Part shown: piece by piece, positions 1 to 7,054 of the stretch
How the letters are laid out: every line of letters starts with the position of its first letter
How positions within the stretch are numbered: position 1 is the stretch's first letter
Assembly (NCBI RefSeq): GCF_000021925.1
Contig: NC_011830.1
Location: 4,065,001 to 4,129,000 of the forward strand
DNA from: Desulfitobacterium hafniense DCB-2
Lineage (GTDB): Bacteria; Bacillota; Desulfitobacteriia; Desulfitobacteriales; Desulfitobacteriaceae
Direction: 5' to 3'
DNA length: 64,000 nucleotides
The notes under the pieces: model-generated
What the model saw: the letters and a program-made list of their open reading frames with translations, nothing else
What the model was told of the DNA's origin: nothing
Database searches by the model: none
Translations under genes and position numbers: made by a program

Positions 1-41
1 TTATTATAGTTTGCTGGATTTTCTTTGTCAAGGAAAACTCC

Positions 42-1241
42 TTAACCCTTCTGAATAATATCCAAAGTATCCAGGGCAATCATCAACTCTTCATTGGTAG
101 GAATGACGAGGACCCGGCAGGTTGCCTCAGGAGCTGAAATATCAGCTTCCTTACCGCGGACCTTATTCTTTTCCAGATCCAGTTTGGCACCGAGGTATTG
201 CAGGCCATCAACAACCGCTTCCCGCATCTCCGCAGAGTTTTCCCCTAAACCGGCCGTAAAGATAATGGCATCGGCACCGTTTAAGACGGCTGCATAGGAG
301 CCGATATATTTTTTCACATCATGAGAAAAGACATCCAGAGCCAAAGCGGCGCGATAGTTTCCTTGATCACGGGCTTGTTCGATATCCCTGAAGTCACTGC
401 TCACTCCGGAAAGCCCCAGCACTCCGCATTTTTTATTGAGAAAATCATTGACTTCATCGGAAGACAGGTTTTCTTTTTGTTGAATGAAGGAGACAATGGC
501 CGGATCCAAATCCCCGGAGCGGGTTCCCATCATTAATCCTTCCAAAGGGGTAAAGCCCATGGAGGTTTCAATGGATTTGCCATCTTTAATCGCCGTAATC
601 GAGGAGCCATTGCCTAAATGACAACTGATCAGCTTCAATCCTTCAGCAGGACGATTGAGCAGCTTAGCGGCCCGTTGACTCACATATTTATGCGAAGTCC
701 CATGAAAACCATATTTACGGATTTTGTATTTCTCATAAAATTCATAGGGCAATCCATAAAGGTAGGCATGGGGGGGCATGGTTTGGTGAAAGGCAGTATC
801 GAAAACAGCTACTTGAGGCACTCCCGGCATTAATTTTTGACAAGCCTCAATTCCGGCAATATTGGGGGGGTTGTGAAGAGGCGCTAATTCGATGCATTCT
901 TCGATGGCTTGCATGACTTCATCCGTGATCAATACGGAACTGGCAAATTTCTCGCCGCCATGAACCACACGGTGACCCACCGACCCGATTTCCTCAAGGC
1001 TTTTCACTACGCCATATTCAGGATTCACTAGGGCATCCAGAACCAATTGGATAGCTACCGTATGATTAGGAATTTCCGCCGTAATAATTTCTTTTTCACC
1101 ATCAGCCGGGCGGTGTGTCAGCACGGCGCCCGGAAGTCCGATCCGCTCCACTAGACCCTTGGCTATCGGTGTTTGTGTGTCCATATCCAATAATTGATAT
1201 TTCAGCGAGGAACTTCCACAGTTAATCACAAGAATCTTCAC
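42..1241 (-). CDS. ackA: acetate kinase
   Basis: Acetate kinase makes ATP and acetate from acetyl phosphate in the cytosol, the last step of the Pta-Ack fermentative route. The 399-residue product has the family's usual length. It opens with the phosphate-binding signature NCGSSSLKYQL (residues 7-17) and shows the GHRVVHGG motif, HLGNGSSI in the middle and GLGENSAEMREAV near the C-terminus. The start is a GTG preceded by a GGGGGT ribosome site. No phosphotransacetylase gene lies upstream on this strand; the next gene upstream is a patatin-like gene, so ackA is probably transcribed alone or with genes beyond the window edge. Confidence 0.97.
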   Translation of the reverse strand: MKILVINCGSSSLKYQLLDMDTQTPIAKGLVERIGLPGAVLTHRPADGEKEIITAEIPNHTVAIQLVLDALVNPEYGVVKSLEEIGSVGHRVVHGGEKFASSVLITDEVMQAIEECIELAPLHNPPNIAGIEACQKLMPGVPQVAVFDTAFHQTMPPHAYLYGLPYEFYEKYKIRKYGFHGTSHKYVSQRAAKLLNRPAEGLKLISCHLGNGSSITAIKDGKSIETSMGFTPLEGLMMGTRSGDLDPAIVSFIQQKENLSSDEVNDFLNKKCGVLGLSGVSSDFRDIEQARDQGNYRAALALDVFSHDVKKYIGSYAAVLNGADAIIFTAGLGENSAEMREAVVDGLQYLGAKLDLEKNKVRGKEADISAPEATCRVLVIPTNEELMIALDTLDIIQKG

Positions 1242-1365
1242 TATTGATTACCCCCTATTTTTCTTTTCCACCCATTTTCTTTCTGTCTTTGTCTCTTTTA
1301 AGCAAAGGTTCTTCTGCTTCATTTTGCCCCAAAAGCGACTTTTTCTTTGATACTTTTAAAAAATA

Positions 1366-1405
1366 ACACAAAATTTCGTGTGAATCTCTCTTTCTGTCTC
1401 ACACG
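1366..1405 (-). promoter_or_regulatory. palindromes upstream of ackA, possible operator
   Basis: The 211-bp gap upstream of ackA holds two overlapping symmetric patterns: a near-perfect 16-bp palindrome ACACAAAATTTCGTGT (1366-1381) and a perfect 7-bp inverted repeat CGTGTGA/TCACACG (1377-1383 and 1399-1405, 15-nt spacer). This may be a regulator site for acetate kinase. No family was recognised; it does not match the CcpA cre consensus well. Confidence 0.25.
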
Positions 1406-1452
1406 ATAAAACACCTTAATAAGTTTAACATAATTTGTTTGCATTTCAAGAG

Positions 1453-2217
1453 TCAATAGAAATTACGAACAATTTCAGAAATTTGTGACTTTGCTGCAGT
1501 TCTTCCTAAGGCGATGGCCTCCTCCGCCAAATCAAATTGCAGGACTCCTATATGACCGACTTCAGGCTGAATCAATACATCAGCCTTTTCTTTCTGGGTG
1601 CAAAAAACCTCTTCTTCCAGGATCTCCAGAGCCTGCAGCATGACATCCATGGCCGTATTAAGCTTTGTGGAAAGCCCCTTTTTCACATCCACTGCCAATA
1701 CTTTCTCCGCTCCAATATCCTTAGCCACTTGGATGGGCAGACGGTTTTTGACAGCTCCATCCACAAAAAGCCGGCCTTGATAGCGGTATGGTTTGAAGAT
1801 GCCGGGAATGGAGATGCTGGCCCGCACGGCATGAGCCACACTGCCTTCCCGGAATACAACTCTTTCCCCTGTTTCCAGATCGGTGGCGACAACGGCTAAG
1901 GGAATCTTCAATTCGGCGAAGGTCAGATCCCTCGTCAAAAGGCGCATGGCCTCAAGGACTTTTTCCCCTTTGACCAGGCCATCCCGGGAGACGGCAAGAT
2001 CCCAAAGCCTCTTGCTAAATCCCTGGTAGGTAATAAGCCGCTCCAAGCGGTAGAGATCCATCCCCGCTGCCCAAAGGGCACCAAATACGGCACCAATACT
2101 GCACCCCACGATACAATCCACCTTGATGGATTCCTCTTCCAACACCTGCAAGAAACCCAGGTGGGCCAGCCCCCGTGCTCCCCCTGCTCCCAAAACCAAG
2201 CCTCTCTCCATCATCAC
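1453..2217 (-). CDS. patatin-like phospholipase (YlbK/RssA family)
   Basis: Predicted serine lipid acyl hydrolase of the bacterial NTE/RssA group; the physiological substrate is unknown. The glycine-rich oxyanion loop GAGGARG is near residues 10-16, the nucleophile elbow GCSIG near residue 40, and the catalytic aspartate in DGAVKNRLP in the second half. About 254 residues is normal for the group. The start is ambiguous: GTG-ATG-ATG codons run together just behind a GGGGG ribosome site, so the first codon may be up to two codons further in. It is divergent from ylbJ; ylbJ and ylbK are also neighbours in Bacillus, which supports the assignment. Confidence 0.88.
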   Translation of the reverse strand: MMMERGLVLGAGGARGLAHLGFLQVLEEESIKVDCIVGCSIGAVFGALWAAGMDLYRLERLITYQGFSKRLWDLAVSRDGLVKGEKVLEAMRLLTRDLTFAELKIPLAVVATDLETGERVVFREGSVAHAVRASISIPGIFKPYRYQGRLFVDGAVKNRLPIQVAKDIGAEKVLAVDVKKGLSTKLNTAMDVMLQALEILEEEVFCTQKEKADVLIQPEVGHIGVLQFDLAEEAIALGRTAAKSQISEIVRNFY

Positions 2218-2292
2218 AACCCCCTGTGATCAAAAATCCTTCTAAGGAGCCCCCTTTCTCCATATATATTTATGTGGAAGGGCGGGTGAGAT

Positions 2293-3447
2293 ATGGCTTC
2301 TATTCTTCGTGTTATCCCCTTTTTTCTTTTGGCCATAGGAATGTTCTATTATCCCCAGGAGGTGGTACGTTCGGCAGCCGACGGTCTGTCTTTGTGGTGG
2401 AATTATGTGGTTCCTGCCCTGCTGCCGTTCTTTATTCTTTCTGAGCTTCTTCTTGCCTCCGGCTTTGTTCATTTCCTAGGTGTGCTGATGGAACCTTTAA
2501 TGCGTCCGGTATTCCGTTTACCCGGCCAGGCTTCCTTTGTGGTAGCCATGAGCCTTACCTCAGGAATTCCCATTGGCGCGATCCTTACCACACGGCTTTG
2601 CCAGGAAAATGCTCTCTCTCAAATAGAAGGGGAGCGGCTCCTGACCTTTACCTGCAATCCCAGCCCCGGCTTCATGTTTGGAGCCGTGGCCTCCAGCATG
2701 CTCCTCAAGCCGGAATTAGGCATCGTCCTGGTAGGCTCCGTTTACTTAGGCAACATCTTAGTGGGGATACTTTTTCGCTTTTATGGGGGTCGGGGAACAT
2801 CCTCCTCCCCTGCTCCCACCTCCCTCGGCCGGGCTGTTCAAGCGCTGAGAAAAGCTCAGGGTCAGGACCCGCGGCCTTTTGGCCAAATGTTCGGGGATGC
2901 TGTACGGCAAAGCGTTAACACCATCCTGGTGGTGGGAGGCTTTATTGTCTTTTTCTCTGTGCTGGTGAATATGCTGGAAACCTATCACATCACCGGTGGC
3001 ATCGGCACTCTGATTCACGGGCTGTCCGGCGGCTTGGTCAGCGGCCAGGAAGTCTCGGCGTTGGTGAACGGCACCTTGGAAGCAACCTTAGGCTGCCGTT
3101 CGATCATCGACTCTTTTTCCAGCCTTAATCTTACGATCGGGCTGCTTGCCGGGGTTTTGGGATGGGGAGGGCTATCCGCCTTTGCTCAGGTCGCCAGTTT
3201 TACCGGCTCTGCGAATTTACGCTTCCTGCCCTTTGTCATCGGCAGGATCCTGCACTCCATCTTTGCTTTCCTTTTAAGCCAGCTCTTCTTAACCCTGATT
3301 AAGATTCCTGTCTTTGACCTGCACCTCGCCCCCGGTCCCTTTGGGTTCATGGAGACCTGGCAGATGAGCTCCTGGATCTTCTGCGGGATAATGCTGTGTT
3401 TCCTGCTGCTCAGTCTGGGAGTCCGAGTCTTTTATTCATCGAAATAG
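2293..3447 (+). CDS. ylbJ: sporulation integral membrane protein YlbJ
   Basis: A polytopic membrane protein of 384 residues with many hydrophobic segments and two Gate-type (nucleoside-recognition-like) halves, matching the YlbJ sporulation family. In Bacillus it belongs to the mother-cell sigma-E regulon and is needed for normal spores; its transport substrate is not known. The ATG follows GGAAGGGCGGG. Just upstream is CATATATAT, which resembles a sigma-E -10 element, but a matching -35 is not convincing. It stands between the divergent patatin-like gene and a terminator shared with the opposite strand. Confidence 0.88.
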   Translation: MASILRVIPFFLLAIGMFYYPQEVVRSAADGLSLWWNYVVPALLPFFILSELLLASGFVHFLGVLMEPLMRPVFRLPGQASFVVAMSLTSGIPIGAILTTRLCQENALSQIEGERLLTFTCNPSPGFMFGAVASSMLLKPELGIVLVGSVYLGNILVGILFRFYGGRGTSSSPAPTSLGRAVQALRKAQGQDPRPFGQMFGDAVRQSVNTILVVGGFIVFFSVLVNMLETYHITGGIGTLIHGLSGGLVSGQEVSALVNGTLEATLGCRSIIDSFSSLNLTIGLLAGVLGWGGLSAFAQVASFTGSANLRFLPFVIGRILHSIFAFLLSQLFLTLIKIPVFDLHLAPGPFGFMETWQMSSWIFCGIMLCFLLLSLGVRVFYSSK

Positions 3448-3505
3448 GTTCTTATTTCCATCATACCATACTTGTAACAAAATGCACATACTCTATTCTG
3501 AAAAA

Positions 3506-3579
3506 GGCCCGAAAGGCTCTCCATGATTTTGCTTTGGGCATTCACTCCTGAAGCAAAATCTGGGGCCATCTTTCGGGTC
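3506..3579 (-). terminator. terminator built from a repeat-family relic
   Basis: Arms GGCCCGAAAG (3506-3515) and CTTTCGGGTC (3570-3579) enclose a second inverted repeat, GATTTTGCTTT against AAGCAAAATC. On the minus strand the stem is followed by five T residues, so it can end the rsmD operon transcript. The pattern CCGAAAG...TCTCCA-GATTTTGCTTT is the left end of the large repeat at 13913-14534, so this looks like an internally deleted copy. Confidence 0.6.
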
Positions 3580-3654
3580 TAAGCAGTTGAGATGAAAAAT
3601 AAGTTAATCAGGCTTCAGAAACAAGTGAGATAGTTCCACCGGAACCAGCGGGAA

Positions 3655-4188
3655 TCAAGACTCTCCCTGCGCCGGGTTTCCTTTATCGCCGGGCTTTTCC
3701 CTCTGATCCCGTTTAGCCAGACTCCGCAGTTCCTCCCGGTTGCGACGGACAGCCTGCAAGGTCTCGGCCACATTCTGCTCTACTTGAAGGAGCATTTCAT
3801 CGGTATACTGGATAGCACCCAGTTTAACCTCTTTAGCATAAGCCTGGGCCTGACGGGCAATATCCTCTGCATAGCCTTGAGCTTGTTTGACAATTTCGCT
3901 CTCTTCGGCCATTTTCTCTATATAAGTTTTTCCACGCTCCAGCAACCGTTCCGCTTCCGTATGGGCCTCGTCCATAATCTTTTGTCTTTCCGACAAGACC
4001 CATTTGGCATTCTGAAGCTCCTCAGGGAGAGCTGCTCTTATCCGGTCAAGCAAATCAAAAACCACATGATCATCCACTAATACTTTTCCGGTCATCGGAA
4101 TCTTGGTTCCCCGATCCACGATTTCTTCTAATTCATCAAGCAAAGCCATAACATCATTTTCCAAGGCTATCCTCTCCAATCTGTTCAT
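3655..4188 (-). CDS. coiled-coil protein of the 'ATP synthase subunit b-like' clostridial group
   Basis: A 177-residue, charged, mostly helical cytosolic protein, with long coiled-coil stretches from about residue 55 to 165 and no signal peptide or membrane segment. Similar proteins between rsmD and ylbJ in Clostridia are often named after V-/F-type ATPase peripheral-stalk subunits because of the coiled coil, but nothing here supports an ATPase role. It overlaps the rsmD stop by four bases (ATGA), so the two are translationally coupled. coaD, which I recall as a frequent neighbour here in related genomes, is absent. Function unknown. Confidence 0.75.
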   Translation of the reverse strand: MNRLERIALENDVMALLDELEEIVDRGTKIPMTGKVLVDDHVVFDLLDRIRAALPEELQNAKWVLSERQKIMDEAHTEAERLLERGKTYIEKMAEESEIVKQAQGYAEDIARQAQAYAKEVKLGAIQYTDEMLLQVEQNVAETLQAVRRNREELRSLAKRDQREKPGDKGNPAQGES

Positions 4189-4727
4189 TCCGTTCTTTGC
4201 AAATACCAGATCTTTGTATCTCCATATTCCCCGGTTTTTTTAATTTCAAAGGGATCGTAACTCTCCAGGTTTTCATCCTTGGCCGTTTCGGCGATAATCA
4301 CGCCTGAGTCAGTAAGCCGGCAAGGAGCCGCCAGCAGCTTCAAGGATTTCTCCACCAAACCCTGATGGTAGGGCGGGTCAATAAAAATCAAATCAAAGCG
4401 CTCTTCTCTATGCTGTTCAAGATAAGCAAAGGCATCCATCCCTATGAGTCGGGCCTGTTCTATTCCCATATGGTCAATATTCTCACGAATAATCTGCTGC
4501 GCCGTCCGGCTTTTTTCAATAAGTACCGCTTCTTTCGCCCCCCGTGACAAAGCTTCCAGAGCTAAATTTCCCGTACCGGCAAACAAATCCAAAACCCGGG
4601 CACCCGGGGTTTTTTCCTGCAGCACATTGAAAATGGCACCTTTAATCTTGTCCGCTGTGGGCCGGGTGTTCATCCCGGGAACAGCTTTCAGACGCTGCCC
4701 GCGGTAATCTCCGGCAATAATCCGCAT
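4185..4727 (-). CDS. rsmD: 16S rRNA (guanine966-N2)-methyltransferase
   Basis: RsmD methylates G966 of 16S rRNA using S-adenosylmethionine. The 180-residue product has the family N-terminus MRIIAG-YRG, the TRPTADKIKGAIFNVL stretch, the SAM-binding loop VLDLFAGTGNLALEAL around residue 45, and the catalytic DPPY motif (FIDPPYHQG) near residue 117. The length is typical. It is first in a two-gene minus-strand unit with the coiled-coil gene and is divergent from gpr. Confidence 0.95.
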   Translation of the reverse strand: MRIIAGDYRGQRLKAVPGMNTRPTADKIKGAIFNVLQEKTPGARVLDLFAGTGNLALEALSRGAKEAVLIEKSRTAQQIIRENIDHMGIEQARLIGMDAFAYLEQHREERFDLIFIDPPYHQGLVEKSLKLLAAPCRLTDSGVIIAETAKDENLESYDPFEIKKTGEYGDTKIWYLQRTE

Positions 4728-4832
4728 ATCATTTCACGACCTTTGAGTGGGGTTATCCAGAAACTATCACTTTATATAATTAATTTCAGCATAAGTATAA
4801 CACAATCTTCTAAATTCTTCCCTAAAAAATAT

Positions 4833-4862
4833 TGAATAAAAGCATTTTTGCTGTAAATACTA
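4833..4862 (+). promoter_or_regulatory. sigma-G-like promoter for gpr leader
   Basis: TGAATA (4833-4838) and AATACTA (4856-4862) are separated by 17 bp. The forespore sigma-G consensus is about TGAATA-N17/18-CATACTA, so this differs at one -10 position. gpr is a classic sigma-G target in Bacillus. The predicted start site lies near 4868-4870, exactly where a leader hairpin begins. Confidence 0.6.
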
Positions 4863-4863
4863 A

Positions 4864-4967
4864 AACTGGTCGTCGAGATTTTCAATCTCCGAGACCTTCC
4901 CCCATCCAGTTCTTCCTTTCGTTTTCTCCTCTCTGGTCACTGGTCGCGAGGGCCAGTGATTTTTTTT
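4864..4967 (+). terminator. structured leader ending in an intrinsic terminator ahead of gpr
   Basis: The first hairpin pairs GGTC (4868-4871) with GACC (4893-4896) around an AGATT-TTC-AATCT core, with an alternative AACTGG (4864-4869)/CCAGTT (4906-4911) pairing. Downstream a 9-bp stem TCACTGGTC/GGCCAGTGA (4937-4945, 4951-4959) is followed by eight T residues. The whole unit lies between the sigma-G-like promoter and the gpr start, so it may be an attenuator or the end of a separate short RNA of about 100 nt. Confidence 0.65.
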
Positions 4968-5021
4968 CACTATCAAAATGGAGAAGATTTTTTTGGCAGT
5001 TAGCATAAGGAGGGTTATATT

Positions 5022-6008
5022 TTGAAAAAAGCAGATCTATTCCGCAATTTTAATGTAACTATCGATCTGGCCGTTGAAGCCCATGAATTATTGAGGGGAG
5101 ATGCAGACACCGAGGTCCCTGGCGTCAGCATGGAAGAAGAAGACTTTGAACATGCCACAGTAACCACGATTAAAATTTTGAATGAACAAGGGGTTCAGGA
5201 AATGGGACGGCCCCAAGGTACTTATATCACCATCGATGTCCCGGAAGTTCATGATAACAATTACTTAATCCACCAGGAGATTACCAAAACTCTTTCTGAC
5301 AAGCTTTCCAAGCTGATGAACTTGCCTGAAGACGCCAGCATCCTTTTGGTTGGGTTAGGCAATTGGAATGCCACCCCCGATGCTTTGGGGCCTCAGGTCA
5401 TTGACAAAAGCCTTGTCACGCGTCACTTATTTAATTATACACCCGCGGAGCTCCAAGGCAAACTGCGCAAAGTCAGCGCGATAGCTCCCGGAGTTCTCGG
5501 CATCACCGGCATCGAAACGGCGGAAATCATTCGCGGCATCGTGGAACATGTCAAGCCCGATCTGGTGATCGCCATCGACGCTTTAGCAGCCGGTTCCCTG
5601 GAACGGATCGGGACCAGCATTCAAATCTCCGATACAGGAATTTCACCGGGAGCCGGTGTAGGAAACCACCGCACGGGAATCAACGAAGAGACTTTAGGCT
5701 GCCGGGTCATTGCCATCGGTCTTCCTACGGTCATGAATGCCGCCATTATCGCCAATAATTGCCTGGAATCCCTTTTGGATGAATTAAAGAGCAGTCCCTC
5801 CCTTTACCGCCTATACAAGGAATTCAGTCCCAAAGTCTTTGAGCAGATTCTTAATAAGGCTTTATATCCTTATCACAACAATCTCATGGTCACACCTAAA
5901 GAAATTGATTCCCTGATTGAGACCACCGCCCGCATTATCGCCGGAGCCCTGGGCATGAGTCTCCATCCCGGGATCAGTGTGGAAGAGTATCAGATGTATA
6001 TGCAATAA
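5022..6008 (+). CDS. gpr: GPR endopeptidase (spore germination protease)
   Basis: GPR cleaves small acid-soluble spore proteins at germination, releasing amino acids and freeing DNA. The 328-residue product has the family's architecture: a short N-terminal propeptide region (NVTIDLAVEAHEL), the LLVGLGNWNATPDALGP segment around residues 108-125, and the VIAIDALAA and SPGAGVGNHR blocks in the catalytic core. The start is TTG with a strong AAGGAGGG site at 5007-5014. An IS200-type element sits directly after the stop codon. A truncated SASP gene, a plausible substrate, lies just beyond it on the opposite strand. Confidence 0.97.
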   Translation: MKKADLFRNFNVTIDLAVEAHELLRGDADTEVPGVSMEEEDFEHATVTTIKILNEQGVQEMGRPQGTYITIDVPEVHDNNYLIHQEITKTLSDKLSKLMNLPEDASILLVGLGNWNATPDALGPQVIDKSLVTRHLFNYTPAELQGKLRKVSAIAPGVLGITGIETAEIIRGIVEHVKPDLVIAIDALAAGSLERIGTSIQISDTGISPGAGVGNHRTGINEETLGCRVIAIGLPTVMNAAIIANNCLESLLDELKSSPSLYRLYKEFSPKVFEQILNKALYPYHNNLMVTPKEIDSLIETTARIIAGALGMSLHPGISVEEYQMYMQ

Positions 6009-6611
6009 TCATGACCACCCGCTCAGCGGGTGGTTTGCTCTAGCCCTATAAGGGCAGGGTACAGGCTGAGCCTTAAGGCTCACTGAAAGTTCCGCCAACC
6101 GCACTCTGTCCCGTGCTACCCCTAAAGGGGTTGGGGGGCTATTTTTTTTCTTCTCTACCGTCTCTCCTGTAAATGGATCTATAAATTCCTTGATACTTAG
6201 TTGATCGGCTGCAATGTCTTCCTGCAACTGCTTTCGGATATACTGTTCTATCGCTTTTTTATTCCTCCCTACTGTATCAACGTAGTAGCCTCTGCACCAG
6301 AAATGCCGGTTACCATACTTATACTTTAAATTGGCATGTCGATCGAAGATCATCAGTGAGCTCTTCCCCTTCAGATATCCCATAAATGCCGATACACTTA
6401 ATTTTGGAGGGATCGACACTAGCATATGGATGTGATCTGCACACGCATTGGCTTCAATGATTTCTACTTTCTTATAATCGCACAACGTTCTTATTATCTT
6501 TCCTATATCCTTTTTGATTTTTCCATAGATGATTTGTCTTCGATACTTTGGGGCAAATACAATATGATATTTACAGTTCCATCGAGTATGTGCTAAACTT
6601 TCTGTATCCAT
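6009..6611 (-). CDS. tnpA: IS200-type Y1 transposase TnpA
   Basis: A HUH-type single-strand DNA transposase. It has the family start TRWNCKYHIVFAPKYRR, the metal-binding HxH in ADHIHMLV near residue 65, and the catalytic tyrosine region in RGYYVDTVGRN. The ATG at 6611 follows GAGGAGG by 11 nt. The open frame gives 200 residues, longer than the usual 130-155. The extra C-terminal part (NSPPTPLG...) begins at a run of eight A residues; one more A would give EKKK followed by a stop. The tail also reads through the end hairpin, so it is probably not native. Confidence 0.85.
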   Translation of the reverse strand: MDTESLAHTRWNCKYHIVFAPKYRRQIIYGKIKKDIGKIIRTLCDYKKVEIIEANACADHIHMLVSIPPKLSVSAFMGYLKGKSSLMIFDRHANLKYKYGNRHFWCRGYYVDTVGRNKKAIEQYIRKQLQEDIAADQLSIKEFIDPFTGETVEKKKNSPPTPLGVARDRVRLAELSVSLKAQPVPCPYRARANHPLSGWS

Positions 6612-6736
6612 TGGGATATCTACCTCCTCTTTGTCTAGTGCGGTTGGCGAAACCTGCACTATTCTATCAAAGGGGGGTAGCTTTTTCTACTCATAGCTAA
6701 AGCTTCTTGGAACCACCTGCATAGCAGGTGGTTTTC
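6010..6736 (-). mobile_element. IS200/IS605-family insertion sequence (tnpA only)
   Basis: One Y1 transposase gene is flanked by two subterminal hairpins typical of this family: ACCACCCGCT-cag-CGGGTGGT (6014-6034) at the downstream end and ACCACCTGC-at-AGCAGGTGGT (6712-6732) at the upstream end. No terminal inverted repeats or target duplication are expected in this family and none are seen. No tnpB accessory gene is present. Exact ends are uncertain by a few bases. It separates gpr from the hairpin that probably was its terminator (6752-6777). Confidence 0.85.
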
Positions 6737-6751
6737 TTTTATACAACAAGA

Positions 6752-6777
6752 AGAGAGCGATGACCTCGCTCTCTTTT
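6752..6777 (+). terminator. intrinsic terminator, probably the original gpr terminator
   Basis: A perfect 9-bp stem AGAGAGCGA/TCGCTCTCT (6752-6760, 6766-6774), with a TGACC loop and a short T run on the plus strand. It now lies beyond the insertion sequence, suggesting the element landed between the gpr stop codon and its terminator. It could also stop the SASP transcript from the other strand. Confidence 0.6.
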
Positions 6778-6792
6778 GGCTGAATCCACAGA

Positions 6793-6915
6793 TTAGGTAT
6801 TCGGGAACTTCTTGTGCTTACGATTTGCGATGCCGATTTCCTGAGCCACTTCATACTTGAATTGCTCTAAAGCAGCACTGAGTACAGGTTGGTTCGTTTG
6901 TTTGGTATCTGCCAT
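6793..6915 (-). CDS. short alpha/beta-type small acid-soluble spore protein
   Basis: A 40-residue protein with the first signature of alpha/beta SASPs, ALEQFKYEVAQEIGI (residues 15-29), which contains the GPR cleavage context YE-VA-E. SASPs coat and protect DNA in the spore. Normal members have about 60-75 residues and a second conserved block (TSRxNGxVGGxM) that is missing here; the protein ends with the basic sequence NRKHKKFPNT. No reading frame downstream restores the second block. The ATG has a strong AGGAGG site eight bases upstream, so it is probably expressed. It may be a shortened SASP or a distinct mini family. The gene lies close to gpr. Confidence 0.72.
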   Translation of the reverse strand: MADTKQTNQPVLSAALEQFKYEVAQEIGIANRKHKKFPNT

Positions 6916-7054
6916 GCGTAAGCCCTCCTCTTTCTTTCCCTAATTTTTTACGGCAGACCTGCATCGCTGCCTTTCATTCTTTTACTCCACTTCACTTTTA
7001 TTATCGTCTAAGACGGTCATAAACATTCCCGACAATAGCTGGTGAAGTTGGAAT

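Noticed and set aside
4868..4896. Hairpin with a loop resembling a tRNA anticodon arm (possible tRNA)
   Set aside because: There are no acceptor, D or T arms around it and no CCA end; it is better read as part of the gpr leader.
6010..6736. IS605-type element with tnpB
   Set aside because: Only tnpA is present; there is no room for tnpB between the end hairpins.
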